64,000 nt of DNA from Durusdinium trenchii (GCA_963970005.1 CAXAMN010022006.1:69347-133346); one strand, 5' to 3'. Shown: positions 42,973 through 55,160, counted from the first letter of the stretch. A program made the numbers and translations. Notes: generated by a model not told the origin, from the letters alone.

Positions 42973-45900
42973 CACTCAAGGTGAACAGAGCAACCATGCA
43001 GTCGTTTGCTCCGATGCCGATGCCAATGACGACAATAGCTCTGATCCGGAGTTCCCAGCACTGGATCCCAGCACTGGAAAATGCTCGTTGGAAGAGGCTC
43101 AGGAGCTGCTAGAAAGGACGTCTGCGTCTTATCCTCCCGACGACCCATCACGCATGTTTGTTTCTGTGGCTCGTGCTCCTCGGTTAACGCAAGGATTGCA
43201 GCGTGTTGCATTCTTGACAAAAAGCAGTGGATGGCTGTAGGCTGTAGCTATTAAACATTACAGGCCGCTACCTATCTTTGACTACCAGAATCGGAATCAT
43301 AATCATTGACTATTGAGCATCATCATACAGCCGGGCCAAGCTCAGCCAAGGTTATGGGTGCCAAATTGCTGAAATACCGTTGCGAGAACGCCGACTCTCC
43401 TATCTACAAGAACCTAATGAGTCAACCATCAGTCTTGGCAGTGGGCTCTGGGTGCACAGGAACAGCGTCGTTACTTTCCTCCACTCTAGTTTTCATGATT
43501 TATGTTGTAAAGGTAAAAACAAAAACCAAACAGTTACTGCAGTACCAAACCTCCAGGACGAGTGGATTTGAGTTTGCTTGAGGTTTGAGGAGTGTGTGGG
43601 CATTGTTCATGAGACGTTGGCCAGAGTCTTTTGTGACCGAGACAACTCTGAGACATGGCTGCCTCTAAGACACGCAGCAAATCTAAATGACTGTAGTTGT
43701 CGAGTCATTGACATGTCATTGTGATGTTGTTTGTATTGTCATTGAGTCTGAGTCATAGTTGTTGTCATTGTCATTGTCAATTTCGTTGTCTTGTTTTTGA
43801 TTGCTGAGGAAGTGGAAGTCAGATTTGGATGTGAATCTGTCGAGTTCAAAAGAGACTATGCCATGCAGAGAACGCTAGACCGCGGTCACAGGGTTGCATG
43901 TTCAAAGACACTTGGTAACAAACTCACAGAAAGATGTAAAGAACGAAGCGCAACAGTGGTACAGTACAATTCACTTGACAAGAATAGTAATTATTACTAT
44001 TATGGTTATAGTTATTGTTGTTGTTATGTTATGTAAAGAGTTGTATATATAAAATAACTTAACTAGCCGGCTTGCTAACCCAAGGACATCACGTGCTTGA
44101 AAGACGATGCGAAGCGGAGGTGTGTTTGCCATTCACGTGCCTGCGAGATTCCTGAGATTGATGGTTTTGCTGCTGGTTTTTCTTGCACTAGCTATAGCCT
44201 CCTCAATAACAATGCTGCAAAGAACGCCACGGGAATGGAACGTGCTCGGAATGGCGACGCAGAAGTAACTTGGATTGTCGTGAGTCATGAGTCATGAGTG
44301 GTTAGTGCAGCTAGGCTTTGCTGCTCCCTACATGCCGCATGCATGCCTCAGTTTTGCTCAGGGTGGAACAGTTGCCTCCGTCTCCACGTTCCAGGGGTGT
44401 GTTGACATCTTGGAGGAGTGCACTCCGATATGGGCGTTATTTGAGTTCGATGGAATCCATCGATCGGCGCGAGGACAACGTGCAACTTGGATTGTCCCCC
44501 AAAAAACGTAAGCTGTAGGCTGCAGGGTCTCAAATTCCAGCTGTCCCAAGTTACTTTATTGTCGGCAGCTTGTGTGATTCTATCAACGAGGCAAAGCAAC
44601 CTGAAGTTTGCTTGGCCCGCATTAGAGAGATTGGCTATGTTGCAAAGACCTACCTTTTGGATTCACAGTGGTATGGACTACCCCAATCACGCAGGAGGGT
44701 CTATATTGTATGTTTGTCAACGCTCACTCCGGATGTGAGTGTCAGTCCTAATGATTTTTTCCAATCAGTGCGGGCTATTCTACAGACTTTGCATATGGAC
44801 CCTCCTCCAAAGCAGTGTGCAAAGCTTTTACTCCCTGGCAGGCGTTGTTTTCTTGACTGTGAGTGATGGAATGAACGGGCTCAAATCAACTCAGTTTTTC
44901 TTGTGTCATGAAATCGAGCCTAGGATGCCTTTTTGCTGCCAGATGACAACGACGCAGTGCAGAGTTACTTGAAGCACCTTTCTGCAGAGCGTGAGAAGAA
45001 GGTTCAGGAGCAAGAGGAATCAGATGATAAGAAAGACAAGCATCCATCGTGGGTTCAGCTACATATGAACCAAGCGGAGAAACGATACTTGATTGCGCTA
45101 GACCATAGAATCGATAATTGACAATTGATATGATTCCGATTCCTATGATTCTATTTTCTATTGATATGATATGATTCGATGCTGCCTATGTTTCGATATT
45201 GATGGCGTGACGTGATTGTTTCCAATTTGTATTCTTTGCGGGATTATTGCTAACGCTGCATGCCTAATGCTTACTAATACCCTCTGTAAAATGCTCTAGC
45301 CGCCTCATTCAGTTTCCAAGTTCCAGATGTTCTTTTTGCAAGGTGGTATCACCTGGCCTTTGCAAATTCATCCAGATGTTACTTCAAGTCCCTGGTTCAA
45401 GGTCTTGACAGAGCGAGCCCAGGAGGCTGGCACCTACCATGGATGTTTGCCTGAACTTGAGTAGGTAGTAAGCTGCTGTATGTAAATTTACTGTGAGTGG
45501 CGCGACTTTGAATCACAGGTGGTGGGATTTGCTGCTGACGATCGGTATCGCCTGCACAAAGAGCTGACCTTCCTACCACTCCGCCAACCGCTATGGCACA
45601 GGTCACCAATCAGTGCCGATTGTGCTTCCACGATCAACCCTGTGGAGCTTTTCTAGGCAGAGGTTGGTGCTAGGGCGGGAGCCCATGTCTTTGCAGGGTC
45701 TTTCATGGAATGCAGAGGATCTCGATGAACTCAACGTGCCTGAAACCCACTTGCAAAACTTTGCAGGCAATTCGCTCTTGGGCATGAGTCAAGTCATTGT
45801 GAGTGTGACACTGATGTTTTGCCTACTAATAGACTAGTGTTACAGTTTCCGTTACCGATACAGAGCCGACGCTCAGCAATTGTCATTGAATCCTGAATCT

Positions 45901-46042
45901 CAATCTCAGGTTCTCCGGCAACGTGATCATGGCTGTCTGCTTTGCAGTTCTTGGTTCCTTGCGATATGCCACGGAGTCAGAGGCGGACGAGAACGAGGAC
46001 ATTGACAGCATGGTGCAGCAGCTTCGCAAGTTTCGCTCATAA
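42973..46042 (+). CDS. C5 DNA methyltransferase-like gene, motif-bearing exons
   Basis: Motifs of a C5 methyltransferase appear in order across several exon-like blocks: SVLAVGSGCTGTAS (motif I-like, ~43430-43475), VRFGCESVEFKRDYAMQ (motif II-like, ~43816-43866), GFAAGFSCTSYSLLNN (motif IV-like with Cys, ~44165-44212), TFQGCVDILEECTPIWALFE (before motif VI, ~44385-44450), SQWYGLPQSRRRVYIVCLS (motif VIII, ~44660-44720), GREPMSLQGLSW (motif IX, ~45680-45713), HLQNFAGNSLLG and FSGNVIMAVCFAVL (motif X). The last block ends at TAA 46042 after SMVQQLRKFRS. An acidic exon precedes (42973-43215). Motif VI reads EFDG rather than ENV. Exon limits are uncertain and the enzyme may be inactive. Confidence 0.7.
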
Positions 46043-46609
46043 GTGTAGCAGCTTCGCAAGGCGAAGGCAAAGCCCAAAGGGCATGAATCGACTGAATCGG
46101 CGCCTACCTTTTTCAATCCAATACGGAACATGGATTGCGGGCTGGGGTCAGTGAGTAAACAATTCACTGCTTAGAAAATGGCGTCGGATTTGGTTTCTAA
46201 AAAACAGCAGTTGACAAACTGAGTTGTCCAGTGGTTGTTTGTTGTTGTCGTTGTTACTTGTTGGCAAAACTGATGAATCAGTGGATCTGCAGACCAGAAT
46301 CCATCGTGCATTGACCGAGTACAGGGGTCATTTGCTTGGCCCACCACAATGGTCGACGCACCGATGCCCGAAGAGAAGGATAAACATGTTTGCGCAGTGA
46401 TTCAGCTATTTTTCTGGCAATGTGATGTGATGATGTGGTGTTAGTGAGGCAACTACAAGGCTACATGACATTGTGTTACAGTTACATCATCTTTACTTGC
46501 TGCTTCCCCACCTATTCGTAACTCTTCTAATTCTCATTCATTAAATACTTTCATTACTACTTGTCGATTCTGAATCCTGGTTCCGGATCCTTTACAATTT
46601 CTTGCCATC

Positions 46610-46770
46610 CACTCACATGTCCCTTCGCAAATCCACTTGTCCACTCGTCCATCCACTCGCACGTCCACTCGTCCATCCACTCGCGCGTCCACTCGTCCAC
46701 TCGTGCGTCCACTCGTGCGTCCACTCGTCCACTCGCACGACCGCTCGTCCGTACACATCTTGTTTACTCG
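46610..46770 (+). repeat. Minisatellite of CCACTCG(T/C)(C/G)CGT type
   Basis: Units of 8 to 12 bases around CCACTCGTCC, CCACTCGCACGT and CCACTCGTGCGT repeat about fourteen times. Frames here give only Ser/Thr/Arg/His/Pro repeats. 46043-46609 has no recognisable gene. Confidence 0.9.
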
Positions 46771-46859
46771 CTCACTTTCCACTCGTATACATTTCAGCCA
46801 TTTTACTGTAGAACCGTTTACGGGTTCTTGAATTTTGATAACCTTTCTTTGTGGTGATT

Positions 46860-47720
46860 GTCACTGCTCGTATTCTCATCTTTGCTGTTGGTTGTTCTTC
46901 ATCTTGTCCTCGTCTTGCTGCTGTTGAGGATTGCCCTGTCCTCTGTCTCTTGCTTGTTGGAGGCATTGGTAATGGTGGTCTTGCCATTGTTGCACCCATT
47001 GGTGGATGATGTGTTGCTCCTGCTGGTAGTGCCAATGGTGTATCTTGTGGTGTCTGTGTACTTGTGTCTTCCACTGTAATGTCGGCTTGTGTGCCATTGC
47101 CCCTTGGGTTGGGCAGCCCATTGCCATGTCTTCCCCAAACTCTTGTACGCCTTGTCCAGGGCCACCACCATTGCCAGCCTGCCCTTTCCATGCTTGTCCT
47201 CCTGGTACATTTTGCAAAGGACCACGCACACCGGCGAAAAAGGCATGGATAATAAATCACCACCACCCCCTAAATCAGCCAGGGTGAGGCTTCATTCTGT
47301 TGGAGGCAGGCGCACCCTGGTCATCATGCAACCTGACCAAGAGCCTGTTCAAGCTCAACAGGTTTGCTTCTCCTGCGCAGGATGTCTCAAACCTAGGCTG
47401 TCCAGCCCAAGTGTAAATGGAGCTTTCCAGCCCAAGTGTCAAAGAAATTTCCTGGTGGCCATGAGCACTCCCAAGCCATTACGGTTGGCTGGCAGAGGAC
47501 AGCACGCATGCTTTCACAGCTAGGTCATTTGAGCACTGCTGTGGGTGAATATTTCCACACTTCATTGGCCCACACTTATGGATCAGAATCTTTCATGGGC
47601 ATAATGCCTATGGGGCCAGGAAGACACCAGGGCACAAAGTGCCACTGAAGATCTTAGAGAAGTTCAGGCTAGTGTTTCACCTCTTTTTGGAAGCCACATC
47701 ACTATGGAGATGGAAGCCTG
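46860..47720 (+). other. Possible exons, unresolved
   Basis: Two plus-strand stretches read like protein: 47248-47362 (MDNKSPPPPKSARVRLHSVG, ending CAACAG before a GT) and 47440-47645 (GGHEHSQAITVGWQRTARML to MGIMPMGPGRHQ). A minus-strand frame (47246-46899) also exists but is rich in Thr, Ser and Gln. No family is recognised and strand choice is uncertain. Confidence 0.25.
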
Positions 47721-47794
47721 GATTTTTTGATTGATGATTGAACAAATTCAATCTTCGATTCAAAAATTCAATCTCGATTGAATTGTTTCAATCT

Positions 47795-48990
47795 AGGATG
47801 CTTAAGGTCTTCAGTGTGTACAACTGTGAGGTTGGTAGGGCTGAAATTTACCAGTTAGTGACTCTGCCGTTTGGTGCAACCCACTCGGTCTACGGTTTTG
47901 TGCGATTTGCTAGAATGATACACTCTATCGCTGCGCGTGGTTTGTACCTGCTCAACACAAATTTAACGATGACTTTGTGCTGCTGTCAAAACCAGGGAGC
48001 TCACTATCTGCGAACCACGCTATGCAACTTCTCTTCACCCTCACAGGGTGGAGCTACGTAAAAGACGGTAAGAAAGCGACTGAGTTCTCTAGAGTCTGCA
48101 AGGTCTTGGGAGTCGAGTTTGATCTGAGCAAGTCCGACCAAAAGCTTATGTATTTATACAAGACACAACAAAGGAGGCAAGACTTGAGTGGAGCTTTGAC
48201 AGGTGTTTTGGAAGCTGGTGAACTGAACAAACACGTTGCGCTGGTGCTCAGGGGCCGTTTAGGATTTGCGGATTGACTGATAGCTTCTTGCGCGGGCGCC
48301 TAGGAAAACTGGTCTTGAAGAAACAGATCGATCATGCGTACTCGCGACAAAAGATCCTGGATGGTGACACTTGCCATGCATTGTTGGCCATGAAAGTGCG
48401 CCTGGAATCTGGAAAGCCAGTGGAAGTGATTGAAGCAGAACTCAAGCAATCGTTCATCTACACCGATGCTGCGTATGAACAAGATGGCAAGACAGGTGGC
48501 ATTGGTGCAGTCTTTGTGAATGAAGAAGGGCAGTGTGTTGAATGATTTGGCTTTGCGCTGAGTCCTGAAGACTGCTGTGTTTTTGGAAGCTGGCAAAAAG
48601 ACACCATCATTTACTAGCTGGAAATGGCAGCTGCGGTTCTGGCCTTAGCTGTTTGGGAACACGTGCTGAAAGGAAACGTGATCACCTGGTTCGGAGATAA
48701 ACGATAGTGTACGCTTCTCCTTGATCCACGCCAACAGTACATGGGCTGAGGCGTTGCTGCGATTTCACCTTCAAAAAGAGTCTGAAAGCAACGCCCGAGC
48801 TTGGTTTGCAAGGGTCCCAACAGAATCCAATATAAGCGACTTTACTTCTCGCTTATGCCCGCATCCGTTGTTGAGAAGTGAACTTGAGAACTCGAAGGCT
48901 GCGCAACAGACCTTCCATGGTTTATGCTGCTTTGTGAACAACTACAAGGAGTTGGCCGAAAAGAAATGGGGGAGAGAAGTTCGGCGCAAC
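47795..48990 (+). pseudogene. Decayed reverse transcriptase-RNase H of a different retroelement
   Basis: RT motif B is seen in EIYQLVTLPFGATHSVYGFVR (47850-47910). The catalytic pair lies in an FNDDFVLL-type motif at ~47965, split by a one-base frameshift. LTGWSYVKDGKKATEF, VCKVLGVEFDLS and LRGRLGFAD follow, then another shift. RNase H remains are SFIYTDAAYEQDGKTGGIGA (Asp), LEMAAAVLALAVWE (Glu) and ARVPTESNISDFTSR (Asp), with stops at 48543-48545 and near 48616 and a frame change near 48710. It differs clearly from the RT at 35240 (LPFGATHS against FGISSAPF), so it represents another clade. At least three shifts and two stops make it dead. Confidence 0.85.
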
Positions 48991-49079
48991 CTCACTGAAA
49001 GTGATGTTGTTGTCTCTGTGAGTTTTAGGTTTGACGTGAGGTCTAACCGGGTGTCTTGGAATCTCTTCATTTGTTGCCA

Positions 49080-49440
49080 TCGAAGGTCAAGGGAGGCTCC
49101 TCCAGGCGGAGATCGTGCGTGTCGAGGGCGCAAAATGCAGGTGAGATTGCGTTTTGGATTTGGCGCGGGCAACCCTCTGCGGAGATCGTGCGTCGAGGGC
49201 GCGAAATGCAGGTGAGATTGCGTTTTTTCTTTGTCCGGCGCAACCCTCCGCGGACATGGTGCGTGTCGAGGGCGCGAAATGCAGGTGAGATTGCGTTTTG
49301 GCCCGGTCCGGCGCAACCCTGAGCGGAGATCGCGCGTGTCGAGGACGCGAAATGCAGGTGAGATTGCGTTTTGGATTGGTCGCGCGCAACCCTCTGCGGA
49401 GATCGTGCGTGTCCAGGGCGCGAAATGCAGGTCGCGCTTC
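49080..49440 (+). repeat. Tandem array A, ~72-bp unit, five copies
   Basis: AAATGCAG occurs at 49133, 49204, 49278, 49350 and 49422, giving periods of 71-74. The unit is GGAGATCGTGCGTGTCGAGG, GCGCGAAATGCAGGTGAG, ATTGCGTTTTGG and a GGCGCAACCCT block. Confidence 0.95.
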
Positions 49441-49885
49441 ACTTTTGGAGGAAGTCTCGGTTTTGGAGACTTGGCGCACTTTTGGAGGAAGTCTCGTACG
49501 AAACGCTCGTTTTGGAGACTTGACGCTTGAGGAAGTCTCGTACGAAACGCTCGTTTTGGAGACTTGGCGCTTCACTTTTGGAGAGTCTCGTACGAAACGC
49601 TCGTTTTGGAGACTTGGCGCATCACTTTTGGAGGAAATCTTGTACGAAACGCTCGTTTTGGAGACCTGGCTGCGCTTTTGGAGGAAGTCTTGTACGAAAC
49701 GCTCGTTTTGGAGACTTGGCGCTGCACTTTTGGAGGAAGTCTCGTACGAAACGCTCGTTTAGGAGACTTGGCGCTTTGGAGGAAGTCTCGTACGAAACGC
49801 GCGTTTTGGAGACTTGGCGCTTCACTTTTGGAGGAGGTCTCGTACGAACGAAACGCTCATTTTGGAGACTTGGCGCTTCACTTGT
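49437..49885 (+). repeat. Tandem array B, ~44-54-bp unit, about nine copies
   Basis: The unit is CTTTTGGAGGAAGTCTCGTA, CGAAACGCTCGTTTTGGAGA, CTTGGCGC. CGTACGAAACG marks recur between 49494 and 49843. Copies vary by short indels. It begins where array A ends, without unique sequence between. Confidence 0.95.
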
Positions 49886-49886
49886 G

Positions 49887-50125
49887 GAGCTGGACTCAGA
49901 CCTGGCCAGTTTGTAGTGCAAATGTAGCGCGGGAAAGAGCTTTTCGGAGCTGGACTCAGAAGTGGCCAGTTGGTAGTACAAATGTAGTACGGGAAAGAGC
50001 TTTTCAGAGCTGGACTCAGAAGTACAAACGTAGTGCGGGAAAGAGCTTTTCGGAGCTGGACTCAGACCTGGCCAGTTTGTAGCGCAAACAGTGCGGGAAA
50101 CAGCGTTGCGGAGCTGGAGTCAGTA
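49887..50125 (+). repeat. Tandem array C, ~60-bp unit, about four and a half copies
   Basis: GAGCTGGACTCAG occurs at 49887, 49947, 50007 and 50053, with a variant at 50111. The unit continues with CTGGCCAGTTTGTAG and GCGGGAAAGAGCTTTTCG. The copy at 50007 lacks about 14 bases. Confidence 0.95.
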
Positions 50126-50148
50126 GTGTTTGCTTCTAGTGTGATATG

Positions 50149-51095
50149 ACTGCTTCTAGTGTGTGGGCAGACCGTGTGGCGAATTACGTTCGTGATGTCG
50201 CAGTGCCATGCGATTTGCGCGGCCTCTGTGGAAAGCGCGTTTGCGTGGCGCCGTGCAACTGGGGAGCGCGAAACACGCTGGTGTAAACGCGGCGTGTCGC
50301 TGGTGAGCGGGATGATTGGCGGTATCGTGTGATAGGATTGCTTCTAGTGTGTGGGCAGACCGTGTGGCGAATTAAGTCCGTAATGCCGCAGTGCCTTGCG
50401 GATTTGCGCGGCCTTGGTGGGAAGTACGTTTGTGTGGCGTGGCGTAAACGCGACGTGTCGCTGGTGAGCGGGATGACTGGCGGTATCACGTGAAAGGATT
50501 GCTTCTAGTGTGTGGGCAGACCGTGTGGCGAATTACGTCCGTGATGTCGCAGTGCCATGCGGGTTTGTACTGTGGAAAGTGCGTTTGCGTGGCGCCGTGC
50601 CACCGGGGAGCGCGAAACACGCTGGCGGCGTGTCGCTGGTGAGCGGGATGATTGGCGGTATCGTGTGATATGATTGCTTCTAGTGTGTGGGCAGACCGTG
50701 TGGCGCGCTCCGTTCGTGATGTCGCCGTGCCATGTGGATTTGCGAGGTCTTGGTGGGAAGTGCGTTTGCGTGGCGTCTTGCCACTGGGGAGCACGAAACA
50801 TGCTGGTGTAAACGCGGTGTGTCGCTGGTGAGTGGGATGATTGGCGGTATCGTGTGATATGACTGCTTGTAGTGTGTGGGCAGACCGTGTGGCGAAATTA
50901 CGTTCGTGATGTCGCAGCGCCATCTGGATTTGCGCGGCCTTGGTGGAAAGTCCGTATGCGTGGCGCCGTGCCACTGGGGAGCGCGAAACATGCTGGTGTA
51001 AATGCGGCGTGTCGCTGGTGAGCGGGATGATTGGACGTATCGTGTGATAGGATTGCTTCTAGTGAGTGTGTGGGCAGACTGTGTGGCACGCTCAC
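50149..51095 (+). repeat. Tandem array D, ~160-194-bp unit, six copies
   Basis: GTGTGTGGGCAGAC marks lie at about 50159, 50349, 50508, 50684, 50872 and 51066. The unit holds a GGCGAATTACGTTCGTGATG block, TGCGTGGCGCCGTGCCAC, GGGGAGCGCGAAACACGCTG, and GGTGAGCGGGATGATTGGCG. Minus-strand frames through it encode repeats only. Confidence 0.95.
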
Positions 51096-51384
51096 ATCCG
51101 CAGATTCAGATCTACCTCTCTACCTCCACACACCCACGCATCTCCACGTCTATATCACACCTGCGCAGCCACACTGTGACTCCTTCACATCCGCCCTCTC
51201 TTTCTCTTTTTCTACAGAACTTTTCTCTCAATAGCTTACACTTAATTTCTTCGCAACTTCGTACTCAATAACAGATTTTATAGAGAAGTCATGGCTCGAT
51301 TTGAACTATTTCCTTACTCGGTATTGCTTGACAATCACCTTTCTCGCTCTCGGGCCAACCGTCGTTTAGTTTCAATCCGACTGC

Positions 51385-51558
51385 AGGGTCTCACCAGGCA
51401 GCCAATGAGGCGTCCAAGGTTGGGCACCAGCAAGCGAGTGGTTTTCCCTCCTTTGAGGTTGAGCTAGCTAGAGACGCAGATTTCGGGCCGACAGGGCAAA
51501 ACGGCCGAGGGTTGAAGAGCACCGTATTGCGGCTTGGGGATGTTGAGCAGACGATTTG
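51385..51558 (+). other. Possible short exon
   Basis: The frame QAANEASKVGHQQASGFPSF to STVLRLGDVEQTI reads like soluble protein and ends at a TGA. No family is recognised. 51096-51384 is pyrimidine-rich and has no gene; 51559-52476 has AT-rich patches (51925-51960) and no convincing gene. Confidence 0.25.
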
Positions 51559-52476
51559 AGAAACTATTCTGTTGAATGGGGTAGGCGGCCACAACAAACT
51601 GCATTTGATCATCATCATGAACGTTCATATGCCGCCTCACATTCCTAACTTCAGCGATGACTTTTATTGGAGTCTTTGTTGTTTTGATGGATGCAAGGCT
51701 GCACTTCTTTGGATTGGGGTTCCAGTTTCTCAATGGCAAACCTTGACATCAACATGACTCAACCAAAGCCGCAAATCAAATTGTTTGCATGCAAATTGGT
51801 TACAGGTACCTAGTACTTAGGCACATCGTTTTGGAACATTTTGTCAGCCGCCTTCAACACAACTAACTCGTTTTTTCCCTTGTCAGCAATGGTTTGTCCT
51901 TAGGCTCTTAAAACTTCAACAACATATTATATATATAGACTATAGATATATAATATACACTCGAAAAGTTTATGCGCCTGATGAATGTGCTTGTGACGAT
52001 CCTTCTTTCAGTGCTGTCCTCAGAGTCAGGGTTGTTTGGGCCAAGACAAATTTGTGATTTTGGGTTTGATTTTCTTCACTGTTGATTTTGTGGGTTGGAT
52101 TTTTCGAGATGGGCTGGATTCTTCAAGTTTGGCCAAGGCGAACTTGCAGACCTCAGTTGCACCAGGAGGCAGCGTCCGATCTTTGGTACGTCGTTCTCAA
52201 CATTTGTTGGTCGAATTATTCATAACACAAAGTGGTGCTGTGGCCAGCTAGTGTAGCGCCATTTCGCACAATCGAAACTTTGAATTCTGAATTGGAGGCC
52301 ACCCTCATGGTCCGGCCGACAGTTGGCTGCTCCCGAGCCATTCGATTGAAAGAACATTGCACTGGGATGATGATTCGTGGTAGGGTTCCCAAGCTTGACT
52401 GAACAGGCACAATTGACAAGTGTGGATTGAAGCACGCATCATCTCGCTGACGTTGTGATTCTCAAGTTTCAGCTGT

Positions 52477-52707
52477 TTGGTGGCTGAGGTTGATGAGTGC
52501 TGCTTCAATGGCGATGCAGGTGTTTTTTGTCACAGATGTCACTTGCATCATGGACCTTGCGAAAAGAAGATGCGATTTGAGGATAGAGTCCTTTTGCTCC
52601 CCTCGGTTGCTGACAGAGCAGCTTTTCTGTGGAACAAGAAGGTGCTTTGGAGCACAAGTCACCAAGCAAAGAAAGCTCACGTCGAATTGATTGACGCATT
52701 TCAATAA
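52477..52707 (+). other. Possible Cys/His-rich exon
   Basis: The frame contains ECCFNGDAGVFCHRCHLHHG and CEKKMRFEDRVLLLPSVADR, a Cys/His cluster that might bind zinc, and ends IDAFQ before a TAA. No family is assigned. From 52708 to 54600 only short unlinked frames are present (for example 53067-53279) and I see no supported gene. Confidence 0.25.
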
Positions 52708-54604
52708 AGACTTTGGTGCTCCCGTCCTGTTGTTGGCTCTAGGCTGTTGCATCGACGGACTTTGAAATCATCTTCACCATTTCTGGTCGATTACCAGACA
52801 GCACTCAGCAGGACCACGTGGTGAAAACATGGCAGCTTCCTTCATGTCGTGATTGGACATTCGGAAGCTGCCACGAACACCCACAGTCCGAAAAAGTCTC
52901 ATTTGGTCCATCGAAAGCGTTTCCAGGATGGCATTTTTGCTTTCTGGCTGAGCTTGGACGACTGCGCAAGTCAATATGATGAGAAGGCTGACTTTTCGGG
53001 CAAAGGAACTGATTTCGGGCAAGTTGTGTTTTGTTGTAATTTTGTTTTTCAACTTGAAGATCATTTGTGCCCGGCTTTCGCTGGTTCTTGCTGACCAGCT
53101 TGATTGTTTTTAGCCAAAATACACTAGATTGGCTCGCAGCGTACGGGGAGGAAGGGTCAGCATTTTGCAAGGCTTCCAGCAAGGGGGGTGAAGCATCTAC
53201 AGCAGTATTTTCACTGTCTCAAGTGCATGAAGTTGCGATCCCTAGAGTTGAGTTGGCGGACATCCAAGCACAGCTTTGAAGAATAGTACAGCCTTGACAC
53301 GAGAGGCAATCGTTGCAAAAACTATCAAAGACAGAACTAAAGATTGGCGACTTGGCAGGATCGATTTGAGCTAAGTTTCAGTCCCCAGACTTCCGAGGTG
53401 TGAACAGTAAGCATATTCGTGTGGCCAGCAAAACACACAGCTTGCGTTTCTGATTTTCAGCACAAGGAAACTGCAAAGCTGTGAAGCAGATCACATCACC
53501 TTTGATGGAACAGCATGTTCTTTCGGACTTTCTGAATAGCTGAGGCAAGCCGGACTGAAAGAAGCCGGTTATTCATTATTGGCGAACAAGCCTGGAGCTT
53601 ATAGGACTCTGCCATGTGGCAAAACTGCAGAACTTCGTAAAACTTCTGGGTTCAAGCCAAGCCTCGGTGGAACGTGGTGAAGCATGCAGGCCAAACTTTA
53701 AGGGATTTGCCCTTATCTTCTTGCCCTTTGACGCTCAGAAGAAGCTCAGGCACAAGAGAAGAGACAATTGAGAGTCGAGAATAGGTCTTTGCATTTGCAG
53801 ACACATTACCTTTCAAGGCAGACCATAGCTTCCATCTACACGGATGGCGTGAAGCCTTTGCCTTCAGCATTGGAAAAAGTTTTGGAGGACGAAGTCGTAG
53901 ACACTGGAAGGGTGGGAAGACTGGGACCGTAGGACTCTTGTTTGACTGGTCTGCCAGGACTCCCGTGCATCGGTTGTGACCAGCAACTGGCTTCCCACAG
54001 GCCCGAAGGCTTCAATGTCCTCCACACAGGCGGGGTTTGGGTGCAAGCCTCGCACATGTGACCAATGCTGATGGTGCCTGTGGGTACTAAGGTGAATGTT
54101 CTACTAGTGTAACCGGCACGTGATCATATTTTGGCGCAAGGCGTACGTGAGGACAGCCGTTTCCTCCTAGTTCTTTTTGTAGTGGGGGAGAGGGATGGCT
54201 GGTCATGAGTGGGGCCAGCGAGGGAGGTGGCTGCCAAGCGCTTGGAGGAGCTTGGTTGGGCAAGCTTGGCAAGACCTTTGGGATGATGGCAGTCGAGGGC
54301 GTGGGCCGCGAGAAATGAGATCGCGAGGATGCTTGAGAGAGGTGTTCTGAGTAGCGACGTCCTCAAGCTCACTCAGGAACACCGGCGTTTGGCACATGCT
54401 CCTTTCCGGTTCTATCACCCCGGCGAGTTCAGTGTCAAACCCGGGGACTCCAACGAGAGACAGTCCCTTCTTGAACCCCCGGAAGGAGGATCCCTTCGGT
54501 GAGGGAGGAGAATGTCCCCGCTGCCTCCCCTATAAAGCCACATCACTCGAGAACTATAGATCTCGTAGCCCTCCATGGGCAAATCTTGAAGCAACACAGG
54601 CAGC

Positions 54605-55160
54605 GCATTTAGGAAGAAAGCCTTGCCGCCAGCCAAGGTAGAGACGTTGGTTGAGGAGGAAGATGAGTGGGAACATGTGAAGTCTCCTTCTTCCCCGGTG
54701 GACACCGGGCCCCTTTGAGGAGACTCGAGAAACCCTCTGGGCCGAACTTGCGTCTCAGGGAGTGCCGAACTCCTTTAAAAAGAGGGCGCTGCCTCCACCA
54801 AAAAGCTTCCTCCACGCTGGTCACCATTGGAGACGGAAGAGTTCAGGAAGATGTCAAAGGCAATCTTTGAAGATTTTGTGGTTGCGCAGGTCAAGAAGGA
54901 CCTGGTTGATGCAGCCGTGGAGAAAGGAGAGATTGTCGATGAGGAATTCTACAAGCTGACCGAGCCGAAGTCGGCAGGCGCCGGGTTGAGGCACCGTGTT
55001 CGAATTCCTCGGAGGCATCAGCGACGCTACGCCCGACCCGTTCGGGCTTCCATTCCTTCAGAAGTATATCCGCTCCTTGATCTCTGAAGAGGCAGGCCTC
55101 CGCACGCTGCAGAGCATTCTCTATGCTTTGGAGCAATTCGCGGGAGTTTTCGAGTTTTGA
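54605..55160 (+). pseudogene. Frameshifted coding fragment of unknown family
   Basis: Successive frames give protein-like sequence: LPPAKVETLVEEEDEWEHVK (~54627-54690), EETRETLWAELASQGVPNSF (~54716-54775), TEEFRKMSKAIFEDFVVAQ (~54830-54890) and, after another shift, GTVFEFLGGISDATPDPFGL to EQFAGVFEF (54990-55158). It is acidic and helical. At least two frame changes occur. Relation to the copia element starting at 55572 is unknown; it lies outside the LTR. 55161-55571 has no recognisable gene. Confidence 0.4.

Noticed and set aside
46899-47246. Minus-strand coding region opposite the 47.1-47.3 kb frames
   Set aside because: Thr/Ser/Gln-rich low complexity without domain features; neighbouring genes are on the plus strand.
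50486-50974. Minus-strand ORFs with repeated His/Thr/Arg/Ser peptides
   Set aside because: Products of tandem array D, not genes.
49080-51095. Regularly spaced repeats resembling a CRISPR array
   Set aside because: Whole units are repeated without distinct spacers, unit lengths drift, and the genome is eukaryotic. They are satellites.
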